The translations under genes and the position numbers were made by a program. Below, one piece after another: positions 26,963 to 35,027 of a DNA stretch of 64,000 nucleotides (positions are counted from its first letter, which is position 1; the number at the start of each line of letters is the position of its first letter). A model generated the notes under the pieces. It was not told the DNA's origin. It did no database searches and saw only the letters and a program-made list of their open reading frames with translations. This DNA is from SIRX01 sp965213905. GTDB lineage: Bacteria > Actinomycetota > Rubrobacteria > Rubrobacterales > Rubrobacteraceae. The stretch is from positions 806,001 to 870,000 of the forward strand of contig OZ243922.1 in NCBI GenBank assembly GCA_965213905.1, in the 5' to 3' direction.

Positions 26963-27028
26963 GTTGCGTGCCTCCCCTGGACTGCTTCCGTTTACAAGGA
27001 AGATTTATAACAACAAGCCTTAGTTGCT

Positions 27029-27068
27029 TTGTAACAGGACCGTAAATTCTCTAATAAATCCAGGTTAA
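27029..27068 (-). promoter_or_regulatory. PHO-box-like array upstream of phoX
   Basis: Reading on the minus strand, TTAACC, TTATTA, TTTACGG and GTTACA start at steps of about 11 bp (offsets 0, 11, 22, 33). The first unit overlaps the last bases of the upstream peptidase gene. Pattern resembles PhoP-binding direct repeats. Confidence 0.55.
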
Positions 27069-28834
27069 CGTCGGGCCAGGTGCTGATCCAGGAAAGCGAC
27101 GATTTTGGGGTAGGCGTCGAGGCGGTTTTTGAGTTTGGCGAGGCCGTGGCCTTCGTCTTCGTAGAGCAGGTACTCCACCGCGCCACCGTTGTTTTGGACC
27201 TTTTCTACAATTTGCTCGGCCTCGCCGACCGGGACGCGGGGGTCGTTTTTGCCGTGGATCACCATGAGCGGCGCCGTTATTTGGTCCGCTTTGTGGATCG
27301 GGCTTATAGATTCGAGGAACTCCCGGTCTTTTTCCAGCGAGCCGTACTCCGGTTCGCGGAGCGTCCGCCGGTAGCTGCCGGTGTTTTCGAGGAACGTGAC
27401 GAGGTTTGCGATGCCGACGATGTCTACGCCGGCGCTCCACAGCTCCGGGTACTCGGTCAGCGCGGCGAGCACCATGAACCCTCCATAGGACCCACCCATG
27501 ACGGCCACGGCGTCGTGGCCTTTTTCGTGGAGCCAGTAGGCGGCGTGGGCCAGGTCCTTTACCGAGTCGGGCCGCAGGCGCACGTCGTCCAGGTGGGTGT
27601 ATGCCTTGCCGTAGCCGGTGGAGCCGCGGACGTTGGGCGAGAGTACCGCGTAGCCCCGGCTGAGCAGGTACTGGGTCACGGGCGCGAAACCGGGCCGCGA
27701 CTGGCTCTCCGGCCCGCCGTGGACGTTGACGACCACGGGCGCGTTCTCATCCTCCGGCTCGTGGAAGAGCGCCGGTATCCGGCGCCCGTCGAAGCTCGGG
27801 TAACGCACGGTTCTCGGTTTGCGGAAGCTCTTGAGCGGGATGCCGGCGGTTGAGGAGCGGGTGAGGCGCCGCGGTTCGCCGTCAGGGAGGTCCAGGGTCC
27901 AAACGTCCGGGTTGCGGTTTGGGGCGACCATCGTGAACGCGAGGCGGTCGGAGCCCGGGGAGAAAGCGAAGTCACCGAGTATACCGGCCGGTATTTCCGG
28001 GGTGGGCATTCGCCGCCCGCGGCCGTTGAAGAGCATGAAGTCCGAGTACCCCTCGGCGTTGCGGGCCGCGGCCAGGTAACGGCCGTCTTTCGAAAGCTTC
28101 ACGCTTTCCACGTCCCGGTCGTCGGGGGTTAGGTGCTCGATCTCCAGCGTGGAGAGATCCAACCGCGCCAGCCGCAGAAAGTCTCCATCCCGGTCCGTGG
28201 CGAGGTAGGCGCTCTCCCCGTCGGGCGCCACGTTCACCCCGGTAAACCTGGCGTTTCCTTCGTGGGGTGTCAAAAGCTGCGCTTCCCGGCTTTGGGAATC
28301 CAGGCGGTACAGGTCGTTGTCGAGGTTGGAGTGGTGGCGGCTGACGATGAGAAACTTTCCGTCAGGCCCCCAATCGGCGACCGTGTGGTATCCGGAGACC
28401 TCCCAAACCAGCTCGGCCCCCGCGCCGTCTTCCAAACCCTGCACGTAGACGTCAAAGTCCGTACCGTTGCGCCGGGTCGCCGTGTAAGCTATCCGGCCGC
28501 CGTCCGGTGAGTAGCCGCCGAAGTAGTGGATGGTATCGGGGTCGCCCGTAAGGTCCCGCTCCCACCCGTTACCGAGGACGAAGATCTGCATCCTCTCGTT
28601 CCCGCCGGCATCTATGCTGAAGAGCAACCGGTCCTCCACCGGAGAGTACCGGACGCCCGCCACCCGCTCGTCGCGAAAGGTCAACTGTTCCGGCCACCCA
28701 CCCCCCGCCGGAACCTCCCACACCTGCGACACCCCGGTGATGTCCGTCAGAAAAGCCACCCGGAGACCGTCCGGTGACCAACTCGCCCCGTGGGCCCCCC
28801 GTATCTTCAAGTAACGGTCGGAACCATAAACCAT
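27065..28834 (-). CDS. S9-family serine peptidase (prolyl oligopeptidase family)
   Basis: Complete, 589 residues. The N-terminal ~330 residues form a WD/TolB-like beta-propeller (repeated SPDG-type turns: WSPDGLRVAF, YSPDGGRIAY, LSKDGRYLAA). The C-terminal alpha/beta hydrolase has VVNVHGGPE, nucleophile motif GGSYGGF, HGKNDPRVPV for Asp and EDEGHG for His. Cytosolic, no signal peptide. ATG has AGGAG upstream. A paralogue lies at the window start. Downstream phoX follows after about 100 bp. Confidence 0.92.
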   Translation of the reverse strand: MVYGSDRYLKIRGAHGASWSPDGLRVAFLTDITGVSQVWEVPAGGGWPEQLTFRDERVAGVRYSPVEDRLLFSIDAGGNERMQIFVLGNGWERDLTGDPDTIHYFGGYSPDGGRIAYTATRRNGTDFDVYVQGLEDGAGAELVWEVSGYHTVADWGPDGKFLIVSRHHSNLDNDLYRLDSQSREAQLLTPHEGNARFTGVNVAPDGESAYLATDRDGDFLRLARLDLSTLEIEHLTPDDRDVESVKLSKDGRYLAAARNAEGYSDFMLFNGRGRRMPTPEIPAGILGDFAFSPGSDRLAFTMVAPNRNPDVWTLDLPDGEPRRLTRSSTAGIPLKSFRKPRTVRYPSFDGRRIPALFHEPEDENAPVVVNVHGGPESQSRPGFAPVTQYLLSRGYAVLSPNVRGSTGYGKAYTHLDDVRLRPDSVKDLAHAAYWLHEKGHDAVAVMGGSYGGFMVLAALTEYPELWSAGVDIVGIANLVTFLENTGSYRRTLREPEYGSLEKDREFLESISPIHKADQITAPLMVIHGKNDPRVPVGEAEQIVEKVQNNGGAVEYLLYEDEGHGLAKLKNRLDAYPKIVAFLDQHLARR

Positions 28835-28856
28835 CCGCTATCTCCTCCCGATGTTA

Positions 28857-28912
28857 CGAAAATATTTCGAAATTATTTCGGCCAGATTAAAGTACAACAT
28901 ATACGGTATATG
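28857..28912. promoter_or_regulatory. Three AT-rich palindromes in the peptidase upstream region
   Basis: CGAAAATATTTCG (28857-28869) and CGAAATTATTTCG (28868-28880) overlap by two bases, and CATATAC-G-GTATATG (28898-28912) is a perfect 15-bp dyad. They lie 23-78 bp upstream of the S9 peptidase (minus strand) in the 292-bp gap before rlpA. Likely operators; the binding protein is unknown. Confidence 0.5.
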
Positions 28913-29059
28913 CGGCACGCAGTACACCCCTGTTAGTATACGAGAGCGCCATACCTAAAGGAACATCGCATTTTAGGGTTTGTATTCAGGCGTAAACCTT
29001 TCCATTTCATACGTTATCCTAGATGTGACTGGGTTCACGAGCGGGGACTTTGATACTGC

Positions 29060-29087
29060 TTGACACACCTTTCAAGGGTAGTAGCCT
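29060..29087 (+). promoter_or_regulatory. Probable promoter of the RlpA-like gene
   Basis: Perfect TTGACA (29060-29065), 16-bp spacer and a weak TAGCCT (29082-29087), 40 bp before the ATG. The weak -10 lowers certainty. Confidence 0.45.
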
Positions 29088-29126
29088 TTGGCCCTGTTGT
29101 GCAAATCGTTTATCTGGAGGGGATAA

Positions 29127-29489
29127 ATGAAGAATTTGTTGAAAGTTTTTGTGTTGGCCGGCGTCATGGCTTTTGCCTTGGGAGCCGCAGAGAAGGAAGC
29201 CAGCGCCGAGCCGGTTCTGACGAGCTGGTACGGTCCGGGGCTTGAGGGCAACCTCACGGCGAACGGTGAGTACTTCGATAAGTGGGATCTCACGGCGGCG
29301 CATCCTTACCTGCCTTTCGGCACCTTGCTGGAAGTCTGCTACGCTGATTGCGTGACCGTCCGGGTCAACGACCGCGGTCCGTACGTTGCCGGCAGGGGTC
29401 TCGACCTTTCCCAGGGCGCCGCGCAGGCCATCGGCCTCTACGGTGCTGGTGTTGACTGGGTCGAGGTCAACCAGGTCGGTTCGTACTAG
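29127..29489 (+). CDS. RlpA-like secreted double-psi beta-barrel protein
   Basis: 120 residues: signal peptide (hydrophobic FVLAGVMAFALG, cut near ASA), then a single RlpA-type barrel. TSWYGPGLEGNLTANGEYFD, HPYLPFGTLLEVCYADC, VRVNDRGPYVAGRGLDLS and GAAQAIGLY are the conserved blocks. The Asp of NDRGP and the Glu/Asp of the first block match the lytic transglycosylase-like sites, so it may bind or cut peptidoglycan. Two Cys (in VCYADC) could form a disulfide. ATG with GGAGGGG at 29116-29122. The gene has its own promoter and terminator, so it is monocistronic. Confidence 0.88.
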   Translation: MKNLLKVFVLAGVMAFALGAAEKEASAEPVLTSWYGPGLEGNLTANGEYFDKWDLTAAHPYLPFGTLLEVCYADCVTVRVNDRGPYVAGRGLDLSQGAAQAIGLYGAGVDWVEVNQVGSY

Positions 29490-29532
29490 CGTACTAATGG
29501 CCTTACCAGGCTAAGACAAAGCTGGTAACCGA

Positions 29533-29569
29533 AGAGGGTGTGACGGTGTGTTCGTCACACCCTCTTTTT
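29533..29569 (+). terminator. Strong Rho-independent terminator after the RlpA-like gene
   Basis: Perfect 13-bp stem (29533-29545 with 29553-29565), seven-base loop, then TTTT. It also lies just beyond the stop of the convergent SHOCT gene and could serve both. Confidence 0.93.
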
Positions 29570-29578
29570 CATGCTCCG

Positions 29579-29866
29579 TCATGCCCCGTTCCGGCGTGCG
29601 CCGGTCTGGACCAGGGTGGCGGTCTCTGGTGCCAAGTCTTGCCACATCTGCTCGTATTCGCGGCGGGAGATCTCCCCGCGCGCGTAACGCTCCCGCACGA
29701 TCTCTAAAGCATCTTTATCCCTGGTGGCGGACCCATCTTGGACTTTTGCAGAGATTTTTTTAGAGACTAGTAGTAGGCTAAGGAACACCCCGAGGAAGAC
29801 GGCCAGAGCCTGTGCCAGGGCCGGGAGTATCGCCCAATAAAACATCTCCATAAAAGTAGGTTCCAC
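29579..29866 (-). CDS. Small membrane protein with C-terminal SHOCT domain
   Basis: About 95 residues: one membrane helix (ILPALAQALAVFLGVFLSLLLV) then a short basic region and a SHOCT motif (DALEIVRERYARGEISRREYEQM). SHOCT modules are short C-terminal oligomerisation elements of membrane or surface proteins. The GTG at 29866 is eight bases after GGAGAG; a GTG three codons earlier is possible. Convergent with the RlpA-like gene. Confidence 0.7.
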   Translation of the reverse strand: MEPTFMEMFYWAILPALAQALAVFLGVFLSLLLVSKKISAKVQDGSATRDKDALEIVRERYARGEISRREYEQMWQDLAPETATLVQTGARRNGA

Positions 29867-29987
29867 GCTGGACACTCTCCTCTCGACACGAAGCCCTTTG
29901 GTCTTTTGCCCACTCCTAAACTACGTTGATCGAATTAAAGCACAGTGGCCTTCTTCGGGGGCATTGGGGGTCGTCTGGGGAAAGATG

Positions 29988-30185
29988 CTACATCCGCCGC
30001 TTCTTTACCCGGTAATAGAGGACGAACCCCGAGACCAGCGTAACGATCAGAAACATCCCGGCTGCAAGGCCGGTAGACAAATTGCCCGCCAACGAGTCGG
30101 CAACGAGACCCATCAAAACGGTTCCTACTATAGCGCCCGCGAAGGCTGCGACGTATGCCCACCAGGGACTCCTACGTTGCCTCAC
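29988..30185 (-). CDS. Small two-helix membrane protein, unknown function
   Basis: 65 residues with two hydrophobic segments (AYVAAFAGAIVGTVLMGLVA and GLAAGMFLIVTLVSGFVLYY) and a basic C-terminus (RVKKRRM). GTG start with only weak ribosome-site character. No family recognised; coding is supported by the clean hydrophobic-loop-hydrophobic-basic pattern. Confidence 0.55.
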   Translation of the reverse strand: MRQRRSPWWAYVAAFAGAIVGTVLMGLVADSLAGNLSTGLAAGMFLIVTLVSGFVLYYRVKKRRM

Positions 30186-30223
30186 CGGCGCCTACCGAAG
30201 CTCGCCGTCTGGGCGGCCGTCGC

Positions 30224-30259
30224 GCCCCCGTAAAGGGGGCACCCGGGAAACCTCCCGGG
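30224..30259. other. Two adjacent GC hairpins between divergent genes
   Basis: GCCCCC-GTAAA-GGGGGC (30224-30240) and CCCGGG-AAACCT-CCCGGG (30242-30259) lie two bases apart, 63 bp before the epimerase start. They are followed by CAAAAAGG on the plus strand, not T, so they do not look like a terminator in either useful direction. Possibly a leader RNA structure. Confidence 0.4.
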
Positions 30260-30321
30260 CAAAAAGGTATTATCCACGGCATGAACATACTCAGAACACA
30301 TTCTATAGGAACAGGAACCTC

Positions 30322-31323
30322 GTGAACTGGCTCGTGACGGGCGGGTGTGGGTTTCTGGGGACGGCCCTGATCCGCTCTCTAACCGACGAAGGGGGGCACA
30401 ACGTCCGGGTCGTGGACAACCTGCTCGTCGGGGACCGCGGGGACTTGGAGAAGGCTTGCCGGTTTGCCGAGACGCCGGCTGCCGACCTCGGGGCAATGCC
30501 CGGAGGGGCGGGGGGCCGGGAAGTCGAGTTCGTCGAGGGCGATATTTTGGACGAGGCGTTGGCGCGGCGGGCGGTGGAGGGCGCCGACGTGGTGGTGCAT
30601 CTGGCGGCCAATACCGGGGTGGCGCCGTCGGTGGCGGACCCGCGGGCCGATTGCTTGTCTAACGTGCTCGGGACTTTCAACTACCTGGAGGCCGCCCGGC
30701 ATTCCGGGGTGGGGCGCTTCGTTTTCGCCTCCAGCGGCGCGGCGGTTGGGGAGGTGGACCCGCCGATACACGAGGAGGTGCCGCCGCACCCGGTTTCGCC
30801 CTACGGGACCAGCAAGTTGGCCGGGGAAGGTTATTGTTCTTCCTACTACCGGACGTTCGGCGTGGAGACCGTCGCGCTGCGTTTCGGCAACGTGTACGGG
30901 CCGGGGTCCACGCACAAGAGCAGCGCCGTGGCGAAGTTTACCAAGCGGGCGATGCGCGGTGAGGTGCTGGAGGTTTACGGCGACGGTTCCCAGACCAGGG
31001 ACTTCATCTACATAGACGACCTGATCCGGGCCGTCCGCCAGGCGGCTACCGTGGAGGGCGTGGGCGGCGAGGTGTTCCAGATCGCCACCAACGCCGAAAC
31101 TTCCGTGCAAGAGCTAATAGACCTCCTCTTGCCCGTCCTGGCCTCCGCCGGCATAAAAAACGTCGAAGTCCGCGAGACGGAGCCCCGGCAGGGAGACGTG
31201 CAACGCAACTACTCCGACACCTCGAAAGCCGCCCGGATGCTCGACTGGCGCGCCGAAGTAGGCCTGGAGGAAGGCGTACGCCGCACGGTGTCGTGGTTCA
31301 CGAAGCCCGAAGGCGGCTCGTAA
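30322..31323 (+). CDS. NAD-dependent sugar-nucleotide epimerase/dehydratase (extended SDR)
   Basis: 333 residues. Rossmann motif TGGCGFLG, catalytic Ser in ASSGAAVGE, catalytic YGTSKLAGE (Tyr-x3-Lys) and substrate-site region RFGNVYGPG. This is the UDP-glucose 4-epimerase/GDP-mannose-type family that makes activated sugars in the cytosol. GTG 30322 places the Rossmann strand at the N-terminus; an open frame extends 240 bp upstream without coding character. It opens the surface-glycan region and is convergent with the large membrane gene at 31351. Confidence 0.88.
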   Translation: MNWLVTGGCGFLGTALIRSLTDEGGHNVRVVDNLLVGDRGDLEKACRFAETPAADLGAMPGGAGGREVEFVEGDILDEALARRAVEGADVVVHLAANTGVAPSVADPRADCLSNVLGTFNYLEAARHSGVGRFVFASSGAAVGEVDPPIHEEVPPHPVSPYGTSKLAGEGYCSSYYRTFGVETVALRFGNVYGPGSTHKSSAVAKFTKRAMRGEVLEVYGDGSQTRDFIYIDDLIRAVRQAATVEGVGGEVFQIATNAETSVQELIDLLLPVLASAGIKNVEVRETEPRQGDVQRNYSDTSKAARMLDWRAEVGLEEGVRRTVSWFTKPEGGS

Positions 31324-31350
31324 CCCGGCACCCCGGGCCGCCGGGAAGCT

Positions 31351-33477
31351 TCAGTTCTGTAGGTCCAGGGCGAAGAGGCTGTAACGCCCGCTCGGGGTCT
31401 CGACCGGCTCGAAGCCGGGGAGTCTTTCTAGCTGCTCGTCGTACCCGGAACCCTGGTAGACCATTACGTAGTCCGCCTCGTAGCGGCGGAGTATTCGGAG
31501 TCCTTCTTCCAGGGTAGGGTTCGAGTAGAACTTCTGCACGTCCAGGGCGCGTTGGGGGACCTTTATATTTTCTCCGGCGCGCTCCTCCAACGCGTCGAGG
31601 TTGTTGAGGATCGCACCTCCGCGCAGGCTGACCACGTTCGCCCGGTCCGAATAGGCCGGTATCACGGTGTTCTCCGCGTCCGGCGCGAACACGACGCCGG
31701 GCTCCCGCACGTTATCCCGGAGCCAGGTAAATACCGGGTCCTCCGGATGCAAGACGGTGGGGGTTGGGGAGCTGGAACCGTGTATAACGCGCGACCCGGC
31801 CACGGCCAACGGCGCGGCGGCCACCATCAGCAGCAAGATCACCAGCACGGGCAAATACTTCGTCCGGTCCCCTGACAAGCCGGTTTCGTTCAATCTTTTG
31901 GCGGCGAAAACCGTAACGCTCCAGACGAGCCACCCGAGGGTTAGCAGGGCGGCGAGGGGTATGGGCCACGCCACGCGCCATATCTGGGAGGGTATGATCA
32001 CCTCGTTGCCGAAGAACGTGGCGACCGGGGGGACGTAGACCAGCACGGCCGTCACAACCATTATCCCGAGCAGCAACGGGGCGGCGGCCGTACGCTTCAA
32101 GCGCGGTATCAAAAACGGAATCCCGACCAGGTAAGCCAGGGCTATAGCCGGGTTCAGGATCAAGTACGGGTGCATTATAAAGAGGCCGTTGCCCAACTCG
32201 TAGATGTGCCGCCACTCCGGCCGGACGAACACCATGTTTGCCAGCACCTCGGGGCTCCCGGAGTTTATGTCGGCCGAGTACAGCGCGGCGGCCTGCGAAC
32301 CGCCCGCCAGTAACAGGACCGCCGGCGGAAGGATCACGCTGGCGAGGACCGCGCCCAGGGACATCGTGCCCGTCCAGGCCCTCCGTTCCCGGAAGTTCAC
32401 GGCCAGATACACGAGTCCGTAGCAGGCTACGGAGAGGCCGACGATCGCCAGCCCTATAGGATGAACCAGGACCACCGCCCACACGACCAGCGCGAAGAAC
32501 CCCAGATAGCGCAGCCGGCGGCGCTCGATAAACAAGACCGCGAAGATCAACGCCACCGGCAAAAAAGCGAACCGGGTGACCAACTTGTCCTCCGCCGCGC
32601 GGCCGATAAACTCCCCCCCGAAAGTGTGGACCCCGAAGCTCAGGTAGGCCCAGAAAAAAAGCGCGTAAACAGACCCGACGAATAAGGCCGCAGCCTCGTT
32701 CTTGAGCAGAACCCGCGCCAGCGCGTAGAACGACAGGAGCGTCATGGCGACGAGGGTCGGGGTAAGATAATCCATAACCAGGCCCACGGGGTCCAGGCCG
32801 GACACCCTCGAAAGCGCGGCCTGCTCCAGGAGCCAGCCGTTGATCTTGGCCCGGGAGAAGCCCCCGATCTCACTCCCAAAATACGGCTCGTACCGTGCGA
32901 GCCGGTCCGCACCCGCAAACTCCCTTACCCAGGCGGTATAGACCCATATGTCCTCGTAGATCTCGGGCGTCCGCAACCTCGACGCAAAGACCAGCACCGC
33001 GCCCGAAACGGCGAACAGAACCCAAAGCACCACCTCCACGGGGCCGTTCGCGCCCGCGGGCTGGTCCGCATCCTCGTGCTCGTCCGGGGACCTCCGGCGG
33101 ATCGTCCTCCAGGCCGCCACCGTCAGAAACCCGGCCAGCAGAAGGCCGGAGATCCACAAGTAAACCTCGATGCTCGTACCCAGGATCAGTACGGGCACGC
33201 CCAAGAACCCGTAGACGCTAACGCTGACCACGAACGCCACCGGAACCAGAACAGCCCCCGGGATCCGCCGCCCGGCGAACCAGTGCGTCAGCAGCGCGCC
33301 CGGTAGAACAAACAACGTCATAGACGCCAGAAACGGGATCAGCGGTACCGCGTCCACCAGGTTTCGGAAGGGCAGGATCACCGCCAGGGAGCAGGCCGCG
33401 AGCACGAGGGTGCGGACCTCGAAAGAGCGGGGGTCGAGGCGGCCTGGGGGTTTCGCGGACTTTCTCTTGCCAAACAT
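31351..33477 (-). CDS. Large polytopic membrane protein, glycosyltransferase-like
   Basis: About 708 residues with a dozen or more membrane helices (for example VRTLVLAACSLAVILPF and VSVYGFLGVPVLIL) and a soluble C-terminal domain (from about residue 560: VIHGSSSPTPTVLHPEDPVF to YSLFALDLQN). Topology is like GT-C polyprenyl-sugar-dependent transferases or DUF6541-type proteins. An early loop contains Asp/Glu pairs (RTPEIYEDIWVYTAWV). The ATG at 33477 overlaps the sulfatase-like gene's TAA by one base (TAATG), so the two are coupled. An upstream open frame of fifty residues was rejected as start. Broadly similar in layout to the 37738 and 51685 genes. Confidence 0.75.
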   Translation of the reverse strand: MFGKRKSAKPPGRLDPRSFEVRTLVLAACSLAVILPFRNLVDAVPLIPFLASMTLFVLPGALLTHWFAGRRIPGAVLVPVAFVVSVSVYGFLGVPVLILGTSIEVYLWISGLLLAGFLTVAAWRTIRRRSPDEHEDADQPAGANGPVEVVLWVLFAVSGAVLVFASRLRTPEIYEDIWVYTAWVREFAGADRLARYEPYFGSEIGGFSRAKINGWLLEQAALSRVSGLDPVGLVMDYLTPTLVAMTLLSFYALARVLLKNEAAALFVGSVYALFFWAYLSFGVHTFGGEFIGRAAEDKLVTRFAFLPVALIFAVLFIERRRLRYLGFFALVVWAVVLVHPIGLAIVGLSVACYGLVYLAVNFRERRAWTGTMSLGAVLASVILPPAVLLLAGGSQAAALYSADINSGSPEVLANMVFVRPEWRHIYELGNGLFIMHPYLILNPAIALAYLVGIPFLIPRLKRTAAAPLLLGIMVVTAVLVYVPPVATFFGNEVIIPSQIWRVAWPIPLAALLTLGWLVWSVTVFAAKRLNETGLSGDRTKYLPVLVILLLMVAAAPLAVAGSRVIHGSSSPTPTVLHPEDPVFTWLRDNVREPGVVFAPDAENTVIPAYSDRANVVSLRGGAILNNLDALEERAGENIKVPQRALDVQKFYSNPTLEEGLRILRRYEADYVMVYQGSGYDEQLERLPGFEPVETPSGRYSLFALDLQN

Positions 33478-34961
33478 TAGTATCTGGGTAGAGGCCCTCC
33501 GGCGTCCTCCAGTACGTACTCTTGGAACATCCGCTTTACGATCCCCGGGTTTCCGGCGGCCAGGTCGTTTTCCTGGTCCGGGTCGTTTTGCACGTCGAAG
33601 AGTTTGGGGTCGGAGCCGTCGTTGCGGCACATCATCACGTAGCGGTCGTTTCGGGTCCAGACGTGGTCGTCGTATCCCAGCGTAAAGTGCGGGCGGGCTT
33701 CGGGGGCTTTGCCGTCCGGGATCACCGTCAGGTCCTGGCCCTGCATCTCCTGCGGGGCTTTTATGCCCAGCGCGCCCAGCACCGTCGGGGCCACGTCGTG
33801 GGTGGAGGCGTAGTAGTCACTCTCCTCCCCCGCGCCTTTTCCGTTCGGGTGCCGGATCAGGAACGGTACGTCAACGATCTCGTTGTACATCGCGGAGGCT
33901 TTTTTGCCGACGGTTCCGTGCTCCCCGAGCAAGATGCCGTGGTCGGAGAGGAGCATGAAGAGCGTGTTGTCCGCGAGACCCATCCCGTCGGCTTTCTCCA
34001 TAAACCTTCCGAACCAGGTGTCCACCATCGTGACCTCGCCCGCGTACAAGGCCCGCATCCGGTCCACCTGGCGCCCCGTCAAATAGTCGCTGCTGCCGTA
34101 GGCAGGCACGTAGGGCTCCGGGCCGTCGTAGCCGTCGTCGTAGAGGTCCACGTACTTTTTCGGCGGGTCCCAGGGTTCGTGTACGTCGTAGGAGTCAACG
34201 ACCATAAAGAAGGGTTGCTGCTCCCGGGCGCTCTCCAGAAGCTCCGACGCCCGGCCGAACAACCTCGGTGAGAACCAGTCTTCTTCCCGGTTGCGCCCGG
34301 CCGTGTTCGCCAGGTACTGCCGGAGTATGTCTTCCGTGCGCTGCGCGGTTTCCCCGCCTATGAGGCATTTTTCGAGCCCGCCCTCCGGCATCAGCGATAC
34401 CGGGCGGTACAGGTCCCGCTCCTGGCCCCGGATAAAGTCGAAGACCCCGAAGCCCCGGTGGAAGTTGTAGGAAGGACGGAACATGTGCAGGGTGTCGGTG
34501 GTGAGCATGGTCGAATAGCCTTCGTCGCGCAGCATCTCGGCGAGCGTCGGCTGGTCCTGGAGTATGGGTTGCCAGCCGTAGAGGTTTACGTCGTACTCCG
34601 GCCTCGGAGACCAGTCCCGGAACGGGAAAGAGCGAAACCCCGTGTGTATGGCCCTGCGGGCCGGGATCGTGGGGGTGGACTCCGGGTAGGCACGGGTGAA
34701 CTTCAAACTCTCGCCCGCGAACGAGTCCAGGTTTGGCGTCTTTATCCAGTCGTTGCCGTAGGCCCCGACGTGATCTTTGCGCAAGCTGTCTATTACTATC
34801 AGTACGACGTTCATCCTCGACCCTCCGGTGGGCAGGTAGTTGTTGGGAAGCCCGGAGAGTCCCTCGGTAAACCCTCCGCACCCGGCGCTGCCGAGCAGGG
34901 CGGCGCCCGCGACGCCCGCTCCGGTCACCTTTAAAAAATCTCTGCGGGTCAGCCGTCCCAT
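33477..34961 (-). CDS. Sulfatase-family (alkaline phosphatase superfamily) lipoprotein with Thr at the nucleophile position
   Basis: 494 residues. Tat signal (LTRRDFLKVTG) and lipobox GSAGC (Cys28) indicate an exported lipoprotein. The sulfatase fold starts VVLIVIDSLRKDHVGAYGN and includes DSYDVHEPWDPP and the metal site LLSDHGILLGEHGTVGKK. At the sulfatase signature C/S-x-P-x-R the sequence is T98-I-P-A-R, so there is no Cys or Ser to become formylglycine. Thr is the nucleophile in related phosphodiesterases and phosphoethanolamine transferases, so a phospho-substrate is more likely than sulfate. Upstream of, and coupled with, the 31351 membrane protein in a glycan region. Confidence 0.85.
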   Translation of the reverse strand: MGRLTRRDFLKVTGAGVAGAALLGSAGCGGFTEGLSGLPNNYLPTGGSRMNVVLIVIDSLRKDHVGAYGNDWIKTPNLDSFAGESLKFTRAYPESTPTIPARRAIHTGFRSFPFRDWSPRPEYDVNLYGWQPILQDQPTLAEMLRDEGYSTMLTTDTLHMFRPSYNFHRGFGVFDFIRGQERDLYRPVSLMPEGGLEKCLIGGETAQRTEDILRQYLANTAGRNREEDWFSPRLFGRASELLESAREQQPFFMVVDSYDVHEPWDPPKKYVDLYDDGYDGPEPYVPAYGSSDYLTGRQVDRMRALYAGEVTMVDTWFGRFMEKADGMGLADNTLFMLLSDHGILLGEHGTVGKKASAMYNEIVDVPFLIRHPNGKGAGEESDYYASTHDVAPTVLGALGIKAPQEMQGQDLTVIPDGKAPEARPHFTLGYDDHVWTRNDRYVMMCRNDGSDPKLFDVQNDPDQENDLAAGNPGIVKRMFQEYVLEDAGGPLPRY

Positions 34962-35027
34962 GGTTTTCTTTCTACCACGGGCGTCGCCGTGAAGATAGTC
35001 CTTTGGTCTTCGTGATATTCCGTGACT

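Noticed and set aside
28913..29126. c-di-AMP riboswitch before the RlpA-like gene
   Set aside because: Such elements often precede rlpA-like genes, but none of the conserved blocks I recall are present and the promoter seems to be only 60 bp from the ATG.
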